From NCBI GenBank assembly GCA_036374835.1, contig DASUTB010000136.1, positions 1 through 64,000 of the forward strand: a stretch of 64,000 nt of DNA, written 5' to 3'. A model generated the notes under the pieces. It saw only the letters and a list, made by a program, of their open reading frames with translations. It was not told where the DNA came from and searched no databases. The stretch is from DASUTB01 sp036374835. GTDB taxonomy: Bacteria; Actinomycetota; Actinomycetes; Jiangellales; Jiangellaceae. Both the position numbers and the translations under genes were made by a program. This document shows positions 61,740 through 64,000 of this stretch, one piece after another; positions within the stretch are counted from its first letter, which is position 1, and each line of letters starts with the position of its first letter.

Positions 61740-63274
61740 AGCCTGCTCGCCGGCAGACTCGGGTCGCCGGTGGCGATCGCCGCTGCGACGAGCGACGCTC
61801 GTGCCGCGGTTTCTGTCACGATGCAACCGGCTTGCACGAGCCGATCACGCGCAGCCGTGAAGCCCTGGGGGTCCTGCTCGGTGCCGAGGACGTAAGCGAC
61901 CACCTGTGGGCCACCATCGGCCATTGCGGCCTCACACGCCGGCGCGATGACCTGTGTGGGGTCGTGGCTGGCGCCATGGCCGAGGACGACGTCGAGGATG
62001 ATCACTCCAACGTTCGGGTCTGCTGCGTGCTCGTGCAGCAGCTCGAGTCTAGCCTCGGAGTCGATCATCGGGTGGGGACGTCCGCGGGTGTACTCCTCTT
62101 CGCCGAGGTCCAGGCAGATGTGAGAACCGTCCGGCGCCGGAAGGCCCCACTCCTCGTTGATCGGCGTGTTGGAACGAATCTCACCGATCGTCCTGCCCAG
62201 GATGACCAGGGACTCGTAGCAAAGCGTTCCGCCGGAGAACAGCCCCCTGATCAGCCGGCGACCGCGCGTCATCCGTGCCCGCGCATCGTATACCGACGGT
62301 CCGAGCGTCGCGGTCGTGTCCGGCGCGGACATCCCCAGGGCGCCGAGCGTTGCCTTCGCGCCGGACTCCAGGGTGTCGGCAAGCACCACCCCGGGGGGCG
62401 CGGCGAATCCGGAGCCCAACCCGATCAATGCCGCGACCAGGGGCTTCTCGCCGGCCGTCGCCAGCACTGATACGGCTACGTCCGGCGCAGGAGGCTTGGA
62501 GACGAGCAGGATCACATCGGTCTCAGGGTCCTCTCGTAGGGCCGAGATTCCGGAGCGCGCCATTCGTCCACCGACCTCGGTGGACATGTCGCGACCGCCG
62601 ACGCCGATGACCTGGCTGACGCCCACACCCCAACGGTCGAGCAGTGCCATGGCCTCCTGGGCACCCGTGCCTGCGGCGGCGACGATCCCGACGCGTCCGG
62701 GCATGACCGCGTTGGCGAACCCCAGGCCGACACCGCCGAGCATCGCGGTTCCAGCGCCCGGACCCATCATCAGCCGGCCCCGGGAGAGCGCGTAGTCCTT
62801 GAGTGCCACCTCCTTCTCGAGCGGTACGTTGTCGCTGAACAACAGAACGTGCAGACCCGCCGACAGTGCCTGATGGGCCGCCAGTGCGGCGTAGTCACCC
62901 GACACGGAGATCACAGCGACGTTTGACTCGGGCTGGGCGAGCATCGCGTCACGGAGCGAGCGCGACCTGCTCGGTTGGTCACTGCCCTCGGGCAGCGGGC
63001 CGGAGGACATGACCGCGGACTCACCGGCGGCCAGGGCCTGTTCGGCGACATCAGCCGACGTGGCCTTGACGACGAGAAAGAAGTCGTTCGAGCCGGCGTC
63101 GGCCAACTGACCCGGTTCGATGCCCTCGTTGCGAACGGTCTCGACGTTCGCCGGGGTGGCCATGGCCGCGCTCGCCCACTCAATGCCGTCGATCTCCCGC
63201 ATCGCCCGCATCCCGCGAAGCTGCACGACCGAGTCGACGTATGTGTCGGGGAAGAGCTTGATGGACGTCGTCAT
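61736..63274 (-). CDS. fdrA: FdrA-like acyl-CoA synthetase/carbamoyltransferase subunit
   Basis: The 512-residue protein resembles FdrA, related to succinyl-CoA synthetase alpha: IKLFPDTYVDSVVQLRGMRAM, GIVAAAGTGAQEAMALLDRWG, GVGGRDMS and VIILDVVLGHGAS. In Escherichia coli FdrA works with YlbE, YlbF and a carbamate kinase in allantoin-nitrogen use (oxamate carbamoyltransfer). ATG 63274 overlaps the carbamate-kinase stop. No YlbE/YlbF genes are visible, though they may lie beyond the edge. Confidence 0.85.
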   Translation of the reverse strand: MTTSIKLFPDTYVDSVVQLRGMRAMREIDGIEWASAAMATPANVETVRNEGIEPGQLADAGSNDFFLVVKATSADVAEQALAAGESAVMSSGPLPEGSDQPSRSRSLRDAMLAQPESNVAVISVSGDYAALAAHQALSAGLHVLLFSDNVPLEKEVALKDYALSRGRLMMGPGAGTAMLGGVGLGFANAVMPGRVGIVAAAGTGAQEAMALLDRWGVGVSQVIGVGGRDMSTEVGGRMARSGISALREDPETDVILLVSKPPAPDVAVSVLATAGEKPLVAALIGLGSGFAAPPGVVLADTLESGAKATLGALGMSAPDTTATLGPSVYDARARMTRGRRLIRGLFSGGTLCYESLVILGRTIGEIRSNTPINEEWGLPAPDGSHICLDLGEEEYTRGRPHPMIDSEARLELLHEHAADPNVGVIILDVVLGHGASHDPTQVIAPACEAAMADGGPQVVAYVLGTEQDPQGFTAARDRLVQAGCIVTETAARASLVAAAIATGDPSLPASRL

Positions 63275-64000
63275 GCATGTGCCCCCTGCCGGCTGTCGAC
63301 ATGGACGATCCGCGTTCCGACGGTCTCGTCGGTAGGGTCGGTGCTGCTGAGCGTGTCGACGACGAGCTGCGGCGTCGTGATCACCGCAATGCGTCCGCCG
63401 TGCCGGACGAAGCGGACGCCGGCGCGCACTTTCGGTCCCATGCTGCCGGCCGGGAACTGCCCGGCAGACAGCAGTCGTTCGGCCTCGGCCGAGTCCAGCC
63501 ACGTCAGCGGGCGCTGGGTTCGCTTGCCGTAGTCCAGCGCGACTGCGTCCACTCCGGTGATCAGGACCAGCGCTTCGGCTTGTAGCTGACGGGCGAGCTC
63601 TGCGGCGGCGTAGTCCTTGTCTATGACGGCGTCGACGCCGTCCCAGACGTCCCCCCTGCGGCCCACAGGGATCCCACCACCCCCGCCGGTGATCACGACA
63701 TGGCCGGCGTCGAGAAGGCTTGCGATCGCCCCGATCTCGACGAACCCCTTCGGTTCGGGTGAAGCGACAACACGGCGGAACCCTCGACCGGAGTCCTCGG
63801 TGATGTCCCACCCCCGGTCCTCAGCCAGTTTTGTTGCCGCATCCTCGGGGAAGAACGGCCCGATCGGCTTCGTCGGGCGATCGAAAGCGGGGTCGTCCAG
63901 ATCCACAATCACGTGGCTCAGCAGGACCGCGATGCGATGGCGCCGTCCACACACGCCGTACAAGGCGATCGCGATCAGGGAGCCCAGCTGTCCTTCAGTC
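63271..64000 (-). CDS. arcC: Carbamate kinase, N-terminus beyond window
   Basis: The visible 242 codons cover the C-terminal three quarters of an ArcC/AllK-type carbamate kinase: LSHVIVDLDDPAFDRPTKPI, VITGGGGGIPV, DKDYAAAELA, LITGVDAVALDYG and GSMGPKVRAGVRF. The frame stays open to the edge (QGSL-type helix upstream reads TEGQLGSLIAIALYG), so a TTG at 63963 is not the start. It would make ATP from carbamoyl phosphate together with FdrA. Confidence 0.92.
   Translation of the reverse strand, partial: TEGQLGSLIAIALYGVCGRRHRIAVLLSHVIVDLDDPAFDRPTKPIGPFFPEDAATKLAEDRGWDITEDSGRGFRRVVASPEPKGFVEIGAIASLLDAGHVVITGGGGGIPVGRRGDVWDGVDAVIDKDYAAAELARQLQAEALVLITGVDAVALDYGKRTQRPLTWLDSAEAERLLSAGQFPAGSMGPKVRAGVRFVRHGGRIAVITTPQLVVDTLSSTDPTDETVGTRIVHVDSRQGAHA

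Noticed and set aside
1..64000. Integrase, transposase, CRISPR array or prophage genes
   Set aside because: I searched for them because of the flanking repeats; no such protein motif or regular repeat array is present.

Overview
This 64 kb window is high-GC, densely coded DNA with many GTG starts and many 4-base start/stop overlaps. Lipobox-bearing binding proteins, FCD-type GntR regulators, an Mtb-type RpiB and several Mycobacterium-type families point to an actinomycete (Actinomycetota). I cannot name the genus. There are no rRNA genes, CRISPR arrays, transposases or integrases in view.

Layout. (1) A tRNA gene with anticodon UAA (67-140) opens the window. Its 3' half is repeated, in the same orientation, at 51413-51456. 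Everything between reads as one large catabolic island of about 51 kb. (2) 0.4-3.6 kb: a drug-type MFS / MarR / MFS_3 unit with a perfect palindrome in front of two genes. (3) 3.4-10.5 kb: a minus-strand run with ADH, ligK-like aldolase, ligJ-like hydratase, RpiB, then a bicupin and an orphan EutA-like reactivase; a divergent Pht5-like gene faces it. (4) 10.6-14.7 kb: an Fbp-type ABC importer. (5) 14.9-23.5 kb: an eight-gene minus operon of Rieske oxygenase, small unknown protein, PanB-like enzyme, ThDP enzyme, three-subunit molybdenum hydroxylase and alpha/beta hydrolase, followed upstream by two tandem GntR genes. (6) 25.3-30.2 kb: bicupin, class II aldolase-like enzyme, MFS, amidohydrolase, LysR. 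(7) 30.4-43.1 kb: a long plus operon with two class III CoA-transferases flanking a thiolase-like/DUF35 pair and a LigB/LigA extradiol dioxygenase, then a second Fbp-type importer, a QOR-like dehydrogenase, a PBP-fold protein and an MFS. (8) 43.1-51.3 kb: Pht5-like protein, Pch2/TRIP13-like AAA+ ATPase and bicupin on one side, a further PBP-fold protein, a TctCBA importer and an isochorismatase-like hydrolase.

Taken together, regions 3-8 hold several uptake systems (two Fbp-type ABC, one TctABC, MFS), ring-activating enzymes (Rieske, Mo hydroxylase, CoA-transferases), ring cleavage (LigAB type) and lower-pathway steps (LigJ, LigK). This fits breakdown of one or more aromatic or N-heteroaromatic carboxylates through a protocatechuate/gallate 4,5-cleavage-like route. 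The substrate cannot be fixed from sequence. A short element close to TCATACCATT recurs in intergenic regions of this island and may mark its regulon.

Right of the repeat (51.6-64 kb) the content changes: an AhpD-like protein, two small SHOCT proteins, a DHA2 exporter, an ECF sigma factor and a DUF2892 protein, then two decayed gene fragments, an amidohydrolase, an XRE-cupin regulator, a CoA-disulfide-reductase-like flavoprotein, a MSMEG_0572/Sll0783-type protein, a MSMEG_0565-like glycosyltransferase, FdrA and a carbamate kinase cut by the window edge.
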